Position numbers and translations under genes: made by a program. DNA of 64,000 bases from Marchantia polymorpha subsp. ruderalis (taxonomy: Eukaryota > Streptophyta > Marchantiopsida > Marchantiales > Marchantiaceae). The stretch spans positions 13,660,001 to 13,724,000 of the forward strand of contig AP031357.1 in NCBI GenBank assembly GCA_037833965.1. The letters are read 5' to 3'. Shown one piece after another: positions 46,304 through 56,845 of this stretch. The notes under the pieces are model-generated. The model searched no databases. It saw nothing but the letters and a program-made list of their open reading frames with translations, and had not been told where the DNA came from. How positions within the stretch are numbered: position 1 is the first letter of the stretch; every line of letters begins with the position of its first letter.

Positions 46304-49300
46304 ATGTGCCTTCAGCCACTGGGCATATTGCTTGGACATCTGCAATGAGCTTCACTTCCTATGATAGCTTGTGTGTGCAGTTGTAAGCAGTTTGACACAT
46401 GTGTTTTACATGATTTCACGACGATGACAGTCTTATTTTGATAAGAACTGAGGGCTTTGTTGGTATTTTAGGGCCACATTAAGCGTCTCCTGAAAAGCTT
46501 TGATATTTCAAATAGATGGACACTTAACAGAGGGTAATATATGAAGTTAGTTTTATATGTAAGTCATAATGGGTGTGAGTTGACTGTATCAGACACCGCT
46601 GCATGCTTGCAATATTGCGGTACAATATTAAAAATTATTCAAGGAAATAATGGTTTTAATATAGAAAATTTTATGATATTCACCAAAATTCAATACGGAA
46701 TTGACTTACGTAGGGTCGTGGGACGTAAGATCTTCGATACTATACTAATTATGGAGCTACACGAAAACGAGCGTACAGTATCATGGTCGAGAATCTGATG
46801 TCTATCAACCTGTGGTGGACTATTTTCCTATCATTCTATTCCATATCATGCGGTGAATAAATGGGAAGAAGGATGACGTGACAGCGTTTTTAATTGTGGA
46901 AACATGCACTATATTTATTGTTGACCATTTTCACTGAACGCACTCTATTGCACAATGACCAGTAAATATTGTTCTTAAATAAGTCTGCAAGTATTCTCCG
47001 GACAAATCAGATTGGAAGCCTAATCAGTAAAGGTAGAGAAGGCCAATACTGCGAGATAGTATAGGCTACACCAAACAAGGTCAATTATGGTTCATCGTAA
47101 TCATAGCAAAAGGGCAATTTCTCGAGTATCATCACTTTCCACTCTCTCACAAGTAACTGATGAACTGGAGTGCCGTCACTGGCATACTTTGGATGCAGGT
47201 GGACTTCAGTTGACGTAAGAAGGGCATGAAAGAATAATTAATCCATAATCTGCATCCAGTCAAGATTCACAAATGTCCTCTACCGATCCGAGCCAGAATC
47301 AATAAACAGGCATCATTGTTGCCAAGACTTCTCTCATCTGCTCACCTTTCTTTCTTGCCTTGGGACCTGGCCTGGCTCACTTTATCCAACCTCGCTACGG
47401 ACTAAATAAGACTGAAAAGTATGTACATGGAGGTGCATGAGTCCAAGCAGCACATACGGTCATGTATTCAAGAGCAAACCCACTTGTTGCACCTTGTAGT
47501 GATACTCTAAGATGCAACTTTTAGATAAACCCTTTATGCTGGAGGAGATGTGTTCAAACAGGCAGACTCTGCCATATTCTATGGGTGATTTCAACACAGA
47601 TTTTTAAAGGAGTTCCGAAGAGTAGACAAAAGCCATTATCGGTGTGTGAGGAGGGAGGGAAATTATCTTTTTCGAGGATTAAACTTCTTCTTCATAATAG
47701 ATCGTACCAATTCGAGTCCTTGCTAATTGTTTCAACTTATGGTACCGAGGGAAATCTCCATGGTGAAAGCATATGTAGGAGGACGACGACAACGGTGCCA
47801 ATCCTAATCATGTGCTGCCATAATCTTTGCATGTATGGCTACGCAAAACCGGTATCAGAAGAAGATCTAGTGTTTCATAAACTCCATGATGAAAGTGATA
47901 TGGGAACAAATGTAAGGATATCGGGAGAACTTGCAACTTTCGTTGGACCTGTTGAAGAATACGCATGATTGTATCTTCGAAAGCATCATGGAACATAGTG
48001 AGAACGCTAAAATTCTCCCCATTTTTTATATTGCCTTGGAGAGTCCCAACTCATGGCAAAGAATGGAACACGAATTGAGAGGTGACATGTTACTAGACAT
48101 AGGAGGTTAAGAGCCACTCGAATGGAAGGGAGGCAGTCCAGTCCTCGGAACGGAAGGTTGACCACATATTATCTCATTTTCAGTGGCAAAGTTGAAGGCG
48201 CCATAGGTCTGGACATGATGAGGAAATGTATAAATACTGACAGTAAAAAAAATGTGAAATTGGATGAGAGCAGGCCAACCTGAAAGAAAAGGAGCAAGGG
48301 AAGATTCGCCGGCAGGAGAGCAGCGAGGAAATGCTCGAGAGTACGACGTCCGAAGTCCAAAGTCTGCTCAAGATCCAAACCCACACAACGGGGACATGAC
48401 GCCCATGAGAATATTGCTGTCCTATGACTGATGAAAGGTCATGGCTATGATGGTCCTCTTGCGACTTTCCAGACGGCTCGACGAGTTGACAGCTGACTAT
48501 CTGATGCTTTCAATTCTCCCATAGCCCTTTTGCCTTTGTCTCCACGAGAAACAGAACATAAAGAGCTCTTTATTGCTTGTACGGTGCGGTATCATGCGGC
48601 GTGGTCGAGACGGAGACAATGTCTCGAAAGAGCCCTTGCTCGCATGTGCACACATCGAAAATTTGATTCGAATTTTGTTTCCTCCAAATGTTCATGCTCG
48701 AATCATATATACCTACAAGACGACGATCACACGTTTGTTTAAGATTTTATTCCTGAAGTCGAGAAACTTTCCGACTCAAGTTCAATCCAAATAGAAAACA
48801 ACGAAAGGTACTGAAGTTCACCTACGTTGGAATCTTAAGATTTTTTTTTTCCGAATATTCAGAAAAGAATTCTCATTATTTCTCACGAGCTGCTGTTGAA
48901 GAATACCAAAATATGGAAATTTCTGGGTTGAGCTCGACTTATCATTGTGAATGGCCAAGTGCTTGTGGTTACAGTAACCCGTCGTGGCCCAAAACATGGG
49001 GTTCCGAGAAGAGTCCAAAATAGGCAGTGACAGCAACATATTCAACCTTGCCCAATATTCAAGAGTCTGTCGATAAGCTAATAATTGATATGATGGACTT
49101 CTGCTGTAAGCTCTTTTACATCGGTGAGTGAGTGAATGAATGTATGTCGTAGAACCGAACAGGTTGACCTGTCGGTTTCTATCTGGGAGCACAACCACAT
49201 TTTGTCCTGAATGCGTTTCCATGACTGGCCCGAGGCATTTCTGAAGTGCTGGATTTTGAATCCAAAGTCAGCTCCGAGAAAGTGGCTGGCTCCTCGGAAG

Positions 49301-49441
49301 GAGGTAAGAATCGGAGCTTTTGAATTTGAAGGGGAGTATATTACGCGATATTCAGGTTGGTGCAGGAAATTGCTGTGTTCAGAGAGAGAGAGAGAGTGAG
49401 TGAGGGAGGGAGGGAGGGTCTCGGAGCTTGAGCCTGTGTGA

Positions 49442-52400
49442 ATGGCTATGAACTCAATTCTGCATGCTCGTGGCATCGAAAGTCCTGCTGCTGCTGCTGC
49501 TGCTGCTGTGTTATCATGTACAGACAGTGCGATGTCAGCAGCTCCAGGTTTAGGCCTCTTTCGAGGTGCAGCTGGAGATCTGTGCAGGGAGAGTCTGAGG
49601 CGAGGTGGATATGGTTCACTGTCGGCCCAGAAAGCTTCGCAATTGGTGAAGAAAGGAAGGAAATTGGGAATCATTTCGGCGTCCTCTAGTGCCGGATCGT
49701 CGACGGAGAGTGCTCGAGATCAAAATGGTGGAGCAGCATTATTCCCTCTGTCTTCCGTGCAGTCTACCCTTCATCGATTGCGCAGGGCAGGAATCATTGC
49801 CTGCTTGAGAACCACCAGGTGAGGCCGATCTGGGCATTCGAGCTTCTCCACAATTCGTCCGTTTACAGTGGAGCTCATTTCTCATGGTCATCTTTATTTG
49901 TGTGATAGTTTCAGACCACATAGAATTTGGTTGTTTGATAAGCAGTCTTCAGATTCGCAAACAATCGATGAATTTAGATGAGGTCTCGGGTGACGCAGGC
50001 TGATTGTCAGCTTCCAGTTCGAGCAAAGTCTTTGTTGTACGTTGTTTTCCGATCCTTATATCGAGGGAAGGCCACATTATGATTCATCGTAGCTCTGGAT
50101 TAGCCGAGGACATGACAATTAGCTTCTCAAGTTTGGGGATTGCTTGCTTGCTTGCTTGCAAGTCGAACAAGACTGGCAATCTTTGCGGCACGAGAAGGCT
50201 CGTAGGGTTGTAGGGTTTAGTTGAAGAGCTTTGACGGAGACGGTGCGTGACTGAATTGGCAGCGCAGATGTTGCGCTGGATGCTGCTCGGGCAGCGCTGG
50301 ATGGTGGGCTCACTACGGTTCGCCCTCAGCCTCAGCCCTCAAGGCCTTCCCTATTGATTTCTGCGCCACTCATTTGTGAAATTTACAAGAACGGTTGCTG
50401 GAGACACAGATCGGATTTAGCATTCATGTCCTGCCCCTGAAATGCGTTCGCTCTTTGTGTCTTTGCGTTGACTGTGCTGTGCTGTGCAATGCAATAATTA
50501 TGTCTGCTCTGCACGCATGAACAGGTCGAGGTCACCATGACGACTCCTTCAGCAGCCAAGGTAAATTTCAAGAATACCCCCTTCCCTTCCCTTCCCTGTG
50601 AACTTCACAACCTCAAACAATACAGATGAGCTTTTGATTTTGAAGCCCGTGTGAAGACTCCGAGCATCGCTAATTTCATTACAGCTGCATACATGCCCAA
50701 CTTCCCCAGCTGCAAGCTGAATTCGAGTACCACCTGATCAGAAGGGATGCTGCATCTTCCCTCGTAAGGCAGGCCGCTACAAATCCTTAGGGTTACATGT
50801 GGAAGCAGCACGACCCAAAGGACTGTAAACCCTTTCCATCGACCACAGACAGACAGTGGGCTTTAGGAGTCGGCTCAGGTCGTCATTTCATTATCATGAG
50901 AACAATGTGAAGTATGTATGACAGCCGACGGTCGCTGAGTACAGAGCTTGAAAGCACTGAAAGGGTGTCATGTAAATGCAGAAGGTGGTGTGAATTTGCC
51001 TCACGAATTTGCCAGAACTCACAGAAACTTGAGAGGCTTCTGAGACACGATCATTAACATCTAAGGGAATATGGCACCGACGTCGTTTCGCATATTGGCT
51101 TGCCTGAGATCTGATAACCTGATCTGATGGTGTAAAGTACTTACTGCAGATCATTGATTGTCTTGTGCGGGAGTATCCATCGGCAACCATCGGAGTGAGC
51201 GACATACTTTTCCATGTTATCGGAACCTCACATTGATTGGCAATGCATTTTTGCATGGCATTTTGGCTTTGGTCTGCTGATTAGTGAGTATAATCATGAG
51301 CTCAGGAATATTGATTTCTCTGATCCTCTTGTGCAGGCTGGTACTGTTCTATCCATGCAGGAAGCAGAGGTGGCCAAGCAGGCTGGAGCCAAGTTTCTCA
51401 CGAGTCCTGTCACCATGGAGGTAAGTTCCTGTATCTTTGTATGTGAATGCACGAGTTTAAGTATCGTAAATATTGAAATACAGTCTGTCTGAATTTGCCA
51501 TTTTGTCGACGGAGATCCCCACACTGCAGATTAACTTCAATTTCTATTTGATGAGTTTCCTCAACCCCATACTGCAGATTAACTTCAATTTCTATTTGAT
51601 GAGTCTCCTCAACCCCATGTTTCGGTGAATTCAGTGGCCTTTAGATCTGCACCTGACAGGACGCCTTTGACCTTTATTGTTATATGTCCATAAATGTGCT
51701 CTGTAATTTCTGTAATGCAGATGAGGCAGGGAGTGTGATCAAATATGAATGATCACATCTGTCTTTGCAAGTTTCCAGCGGTCCTGATGTGAATCAAGTG
51801 CATTTTCTTCTATGCCTGAATGCCATGACTCCACGTATGGAGCATAATCTGAAACATTCAAGGAAGCTGATGACACTGTCAAACTCTGCACAACAATATG
51901 GCGTTGTAGGGTCTCTTTCCTAGATCCATCTGTCTACACTTGGATTTCCTGCCGAGCTCTGTCTGACGTGTATAGAATCTGTGTCGTTGACTTTGATGCT
52001 TGAATTCTTGTGGAATTCTTCCACCCACCATCTCAGGTCTCAAAATCTCGTGTCATCCTTAGAGCAATCTGGTTCATTCATAAGATCACAGAAGTATCTA
52101 CCCTCTTCTCTCATTAGCGATGTAAAACTCCATGTCTCAGCACTAAAAGTCTTATTGCACGGATCCAGCTCCAGGTGCAATTTCCTTTGTTGTCTTTCTT
52201 TACATCTGATATCTTCTCATGTCTGTCGAGGCTTTAGCAAGATAATCACCAACCTGTGAAGCAGAGCGGCCATGCGTTGGCATGTTTTGCTGCACATTTT
52301 GTAAAGCTAAAATGAGCTTTCAAAGTTACCATAAGTCATAACACTTGAGTACAATATTCCTCCAAAGAAATGACTTGAATCTTGGCGTGGAGGGATACAA

Positions 52401-53524
52401 ATCTCCTTCGGCGAAGAATTCAGAAAGCTCTTGGGGGAACCCTAATCTTCGACGAGGGGTTACCTGTATTGGATGAACCTGTATGGCTGATTTAGGGAGA
52501 CAACTTTTTCCCCAGTTACATTTCTCCTGAAGACTTTTTCGTGCTCCTGTTTGCAGGACATGGTGCGAGCACATAAAGATGGACCTGTTCTCTTCATACC
52601 TGGGACAATGACACCCACAGAGGTCGAAGATCCACTCTCTCTAGGCTGGACGATTGCCCTCCAGGGTCCTGCTTCTTAGACGCAGGCTTATGAGAACCAA
52701 TTGGTCCACGTTCAGGCTTAGAGTTTCATCCGAGGCTGTAAAGGCGCTGTGCTTCTGATGATCATTTTGGAACTTTGGATGCAGGTTGTGACTGCCCACT
52801 GCTTGGGAGCATGCGCTGTGAAAGTAATTCTCCACCTTCAACCTTCAATCTTAATTCTTTTCATGGAAGCAAACATACGTACGTGTGTCAGTTTGTGAGT
52901 ACCAGATTGATGAGACAAAGAGGTGTTTACAGTCGGTCTTACGAGTGCCAACGTCTCAATAAACATTAAAAGTAGGCAACCTTTCAACTTGAATTGTCAC
53001 ATTTTGGTCACTTGGGATCCATGGACGATAGAATGGGAAGTCTTCTGATATTTCAGAGACCGTTCGTAGACCCAGTTCTTGGGCTCGTGAACCGACTTGG
53101 ATTGTTTTGTGTTACGTTGCAGTTATTTCCAGTTGCTCTCTTAGGAGGTGTCCAATACGCCCTGGCTCTGCAGCGGACGCTGCCACACATTCCTTTGATT
53201 GTGTCCAGCGGCATTTCTTTAGGTGAGAAGGGAATGTGATTTGAACGAGATTGCACCGAAGAACAGTAGTACCTTTTTTTCCAGTATGGATGTGATTGTT
53301 CCATCTGTTGACTTGACTTCGGATTCGTGAACCTGACGGGCATTTGCCTGCATCGTGACTTGTCAGATATGGTGGAACCATACTTCAGTGCAGGTGTGAT
53401 GGCTGTCATAGTGTCGGACGCTGTTTTTGGGAAAGCGGCTTTAGAAACTAGAGACTACAGCAAGATCAAGACTCTCGCAAGTGCTGCTGCATCCAAGTGC
53501 TTATCAAGGTCGACTGAGACGTAA
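49442..53524 (+). CDS. KDPG (KHG/KDPG) aldolase with organelle-type presequence, 322 aa
   Basis: Exons: 49442-49818, 50263-50317, 50525-50560, 50710-50763, 51337-51420, 52557-52622, 52785-52823, 53123-53222, 53367-53524; joined, 969 nt in frame. Residues 1 to about 100 form a Ser/Ala/Arg-rich extension with few acidic residues and an Ala run, consistent with a plastid or mitochondrial transit peptide. The rest is a class I aldolase of the KDPG/KHG family: RRAGIIACLR, ALDGGLTTVEVTMTTP with catalytic Glu146, AGTVLSMQEA, GAKFLTSP, FIPGTMTPTEV, AVKLFPV with Schiff-base Lys237, IVSSGISL and AVIVSDAVFG. Known enzymes split 2-keto-3-deoxy-6-phosphogluconate into pyruvate and glyceraldehyde 3-phosphate, the last step of the Entner-Doudoroff pathway, or act on 2-keto-4-hydroxyglutarate. 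Exon 4 (18 codons) is the least certain: it keeps phase and has good splice sites but little family similarity. Substrate and organelle are not settled by sequence. Confidence 0.88.
51523..51618. repeat. 48-bp tandem duplication in aldolase intron 5
   Basis: Two adjacent 48-base copies (51523-51570 and 51571-51618) differ at one position only. A recent slippage or unequal-crossover duplication is likely. It does not touch the splice sites assigned here. Confidence 0.9.
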
Positions 53525-56098
53525 ATGGCGAGGCTTACCGAGGTCGAGGATCTGTTTTGTGGAGGTGATCAGCAACTGCAAGTTTGCCCTTCCACCATAC
53601 ACGCTTAGTTGGTTATTGGACGTAGGTCAGTTCCAATACTTAATCTGCAAGCAAGGGTGGTAGAAAAGATGTCGGTGCCAAATTTCAGAAATATGTTTGT
53701 AAGATCGTCAAGGTGCGGGATAGTAGATCACGTAGATGGAATTGGAGTTTCCAGGCTGATCCATTTTTGCTGACGCAATATGTACTCAACTTACGTGGGC
53801 AAATTTCATGGATCCGATACTAAATGTTCAAAACGCCCAGTATAGATTGTTGTTCATGCACATGTTTCCTTCCAACCCTTGCTTCGTAACCCCTTCTTAG
53901 AGACATTTCCAGCTTTTCATATGTCCAGCAACTGCGCAGTGTACATGAACACACATCCCAGAGGTGCGGAAAGTGATGTCTCGACAAGGGACTCAGTTGA
54001 CAACAGTCGTATATCATGACACAGTGCCCACGTGAAAGCTCTACTGGCACATGCGTGTAATCGTGTACTCTAGTGCTTCCCACGCATTTCCCAGTTCGTT
54101 GTATCGTCGATGTAGTAAAATCGTTTACCTAATTTATACAAGGACCAACCTGAATTCTGTGGACGGCGAGAGGCAGAGATAACCAACTGACAATCATACA
54201 TGAAGGACGACAGTAGGCTAACAACTCAACATCACAGCGGTTCACATCAATATATATCTGCAACGAACTTGTTGTGTCTGAAGCGCCCCAATCTCAGAGC
54301 GTTCATGATGTTCCAATCGACTCTTCTGTTCATCAACTTGGGGGTGTCAATCGTCGTCCCTTGAGAAATGGATGTCGCCATCTGGAAGTCATGCTTATCT
54401 GGAAAACAAATCGAAGTCGTCAGTGACCTGCCCTGCAGCGAAGCTGTTTGATTCTATAGGTTCAGTTTAGCGTGAAGAAGGCCAAGAGCAAACGCGCATG
54501 GCTTCAATTCCAAGAGCTTCCTTTGCTCTCCCGAGGTAGTTCGTAGGGAAACTGCGAGCCTCATCCGAATGTGCACTGCCGAAGTTCGTGACCATCCTCG
54601 TTACTGGCAAGCGTGAGCTGAAGTAGACATAGTAACAAGGAGCCAACGACGAAAGAAAGCCTCAGTCCACCTTCGGTCTTCTTGTGGAGTTTGCATTACA
54701 AATGAAACTGACACGCTTTGCTTCATCAATGGATCCTTGCCAGCATGCCTTCTTCAAGGATATTTAACTTTCCAAAGATCGCAAGGTCCTTTCCGTGCAC
54801 AAGTTCGTAAGTGAGACATATGCAACACAACGACGGAACCATACAGAGCACTGCTGAGGGCAAGAAACTTCACCACTAGCTGATTTGCTTGATACGTACT
54901 CAGAAAGCAAGACTCAGATATCTACCCGGATATTTCTGGGCAGATCTGCTCATTCAGGAAGAATGTTTAAACAAAAGGTGATGACAATCACTTCCTACTG
55001 TAACCTCAAGCGCTCTATTCAGATATGGGGGTCCGAAAGATGCCCTACGCATGTGCAAACTACTTTGGAGGCCGTAAAGCAAGACATGTCGTTCAGCACG
55101 ACTGCGTGTTTCAAATAAAGGGAATTCGGTTAGGCCCGATGTATGGTTCTGCATTGCAACGACTACATTACATTAGTCTTTTAGGCTTTTGGGAAAAAAA
55201 CGTGAATACCTGGAACGAGATAGAAAATGGAAAACTTCCAGGCCTGGTTTGATCGTCATACGTCGACCTGGCAGAAAAACGATTCATGCAAGTGCCGGAA
55301 AGCCACTAGCCTTCGGGGCAAGGTAACGAGGTGATAAACTGTTCAGAGTACCTTGGCTCTCCCATGCCATGAATAATTTGAGACATGTGATCTGACTGGG
55401 TTAATCTGCAGTCAGACGAGTTCCTGTTCGTGATAAGCTGATCACTAGAGCACCGAAGAGCACGGATTGTCGGATGGGAAGAAAAAAAAGATGAGCAAAA
55501 GCAATGGTCCGAACAAATCCAGGAGCACAACGCAGGTGTGAATTTGAGCAACCAGAAGCACCAAAAAATAGCAACAGTGCAAAAAACGACCGAATCAGTA
55601 CGGTACGAAATTTAGACATCGTGTCGAGTTGAGCTGTGAGATGCATAGAAATAGAAGGTGGATGAAAAGAGTTCATAAGCAAGGGCTCAAAAATTATTAA
55701 ATTGTTCAATGTAACAAGTACTTCCCGAGGAGTAGGCTCCACCAATAACCCTAAACTTCACCCACGCATTATTCGGAACAACAAGTATCCTTGGGAGGAG
55801 AAGAAGAGAGCAAGCCGCGTGAGGAAAGTATGAGTTCTGACGAGAGATTGCGATTTACCCTAATCACTTCGACTCAAAATTTCGAACATATGGACAGGCA
55901 ATCTCTTGGATCAGAACATGGCCAGACGACTCCCTTCTCCAAGCAGTTTACACTCGAGAAATCTCACATGCTGAGCCGGATGATCGGCGGGAAGAATCCG
56001 TTGCCAATCCGTGGCACACCGGTTACTGACAGCACTCGTGGGAGTGATGGACTCAAACCAAACGTCCGTATCAAAAACAGAACCTGCTACAATTGGGC
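53525..56098. other. Intergenic space between convergent aldolase and OSCP genes
   Basis: The two genes converge, so this stretch should hold both 3' untranslated regions. No conserved coding region was recognised. A 72-codon frame on the minus strand, ATG at 55619 to stop at 55401, begins with a hydrophobic segment resembling a signal peptide, but it lies where the OSCP 3' region would be and has no recognised family. Confidence 0.5.
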
Positions 56099-56845
56099 TC
56101 ACAGGTTCTCGGCGAGAACTTTCTCCATCTGTTTGATCTGAGTGTCGATGGAAAGGTCGATATGCTTGTCAAGGATGTCCACCACAATGCCTCCGATGAT
56201 GCTCCTGTCGACCTTCTGCTCCACCTTGAGCACCTGGCCGGGCTTCAAGTGGCCCTTGAGAGCACCCTTGATGCCCTCCAATTCTTCGGGCGTCAGCTCC
56301 AGGGCAGCGGTGATGGTGGCCTTGACCTCGCCCCGGTGGGCGAGCACGAGCTCCGAGTAGGCGTTGGAAATCTTCTGGATTTCCCTGAGCCGGCCATTCT
56401 CCGCGAGCACGGCCAGAAAGTTCTTGGTGATATCGAGGTAGCTCGACTGCTTGCCGAACAGGTCCTGAATCGCCTTCATCCTCACATCCTTGGGCACGGA
56501 CGGATCCTTCATGAATTGCCCGAAAACGCTGTCGTGATCCGCGGCGCCCACGACGCTCTTCAGCTCCTGCTCCACGGGCTCCAGAACATTGCCCCGCACG
56601 GCCGTCACGTACAAGGCCGATGCGTACTTGCCCGTCACGCCATACATGGGCAGAGGCACCTGCACATCGTCCTGCTTCGGCTGCGCCTTACTGGCACCGG
56701 CCGCGAAGCCCCTCCGCCCGAGGATCTGCTGGGCCGACACAGCAGGAGCAGCAGCTCCGGTTGCAGACGGGGAAATCGCTCCCATCGACACCAGCGACGC
56801 GAGCTGCTTGCGCAGCATCGCAGCTCCTCCGCCCGACCTCAACAT
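56099..56845 (-). CDS. Mitochondrial F1Fo-ATP synthase OSCP (delta/subunit O), 248 aa, intronless
   Basis: One uninterrupted frame from ATG 56845 to TGA at 56099-56101. Residues 1 to about 48 are Ala/Ser/Arg-rich and end in GRRGFAAG, a typical mitochondrial presequence. The mature part begins VPLPMYGVTGKYASALYV, the conserved OSCP start, followed by the six-helix domain (KNFLAVLAENGRLREI, the common NFLxxLAENGRL signature) and the C-terminal VDRSIIGGIVVDILDKHIDL segment with ISL-type endings. OSCP sits on top of F1 and links it to the peripheral stalk. Length matches plant homologues, about 240-250 residues. The frame stays open upstream of 56845 without an ATG; a second Met at 56815 is a possible later start. 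The intronless structure is notable next to the intron-rich neighbours but could be normal for this lineage. The GC-rich sequence upstream to about 57.3 kb is probably its leader and promoter. Confidence 0.95.
   Translation of the reverse strand: MLRSGGGAAMLRKQLASLVSMGAISPSATGAAAPAVSAQQILGRRGFAAGASKAQPKQDDVQVPLPMYGVTGKYASALYVTAVRGNVLEPVEQELKSVVGAADHDSVFGQFMKDPSVPKDVRMKAIQDLFGKQSSYLDITKNFLAVLAENGRLREIQKISNAYSELVLAHRGEVKATITAALELTPEELEGIKGALKGHLKPGQVLKVEQKVDRSIIGGIVVDILDKHIDLSIDTQIKQMEKVLAENL

Larger units (their letters stand above)
32639..49441. other. 17-kb gene-poor region rich in microsatellites and hairpins
   Basis: No conserved protein was recognised on either strand between the WRC-domain gene and the aldolase. 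About 32.6-45.3 kb has the GC-rich, CTG/CAG-, GA/CT- and GATC-rich texture seen in leaders and flanks of the real genes here, so it may include a long 3' untranslated region, regulatory DNA or non-coding transcripts. About 45.3-49.2 kb has more AT-rich composition. Frames at 43365-43841 and at about 47525-47968 are the longest that low-complexity sequence does not readily explain, but neither matches a known family. Individual repeats are listed separately. Confidence 0.5.

Noticed and set aside
48288-48410. Charged 41-codon plus-strand frame (EQANLKEKEQGKIRRQ...) resembling a coiled-coil fragment
   Set aside because: It has no start codon and is bounded by a stop directly upstream. A second frame over the same bases is equally open, so it was judged chance or relic.
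55401-55619. Minus-strand 72-codon frame starting with a signal-peptide-like segment
   Set aside because: It lies in the expected 3' region of OSCP on the same strand. The sequence after the hydrophobic start does not resemble any peptide family, and hydrophobic frames arise easily from T-rich sequence.
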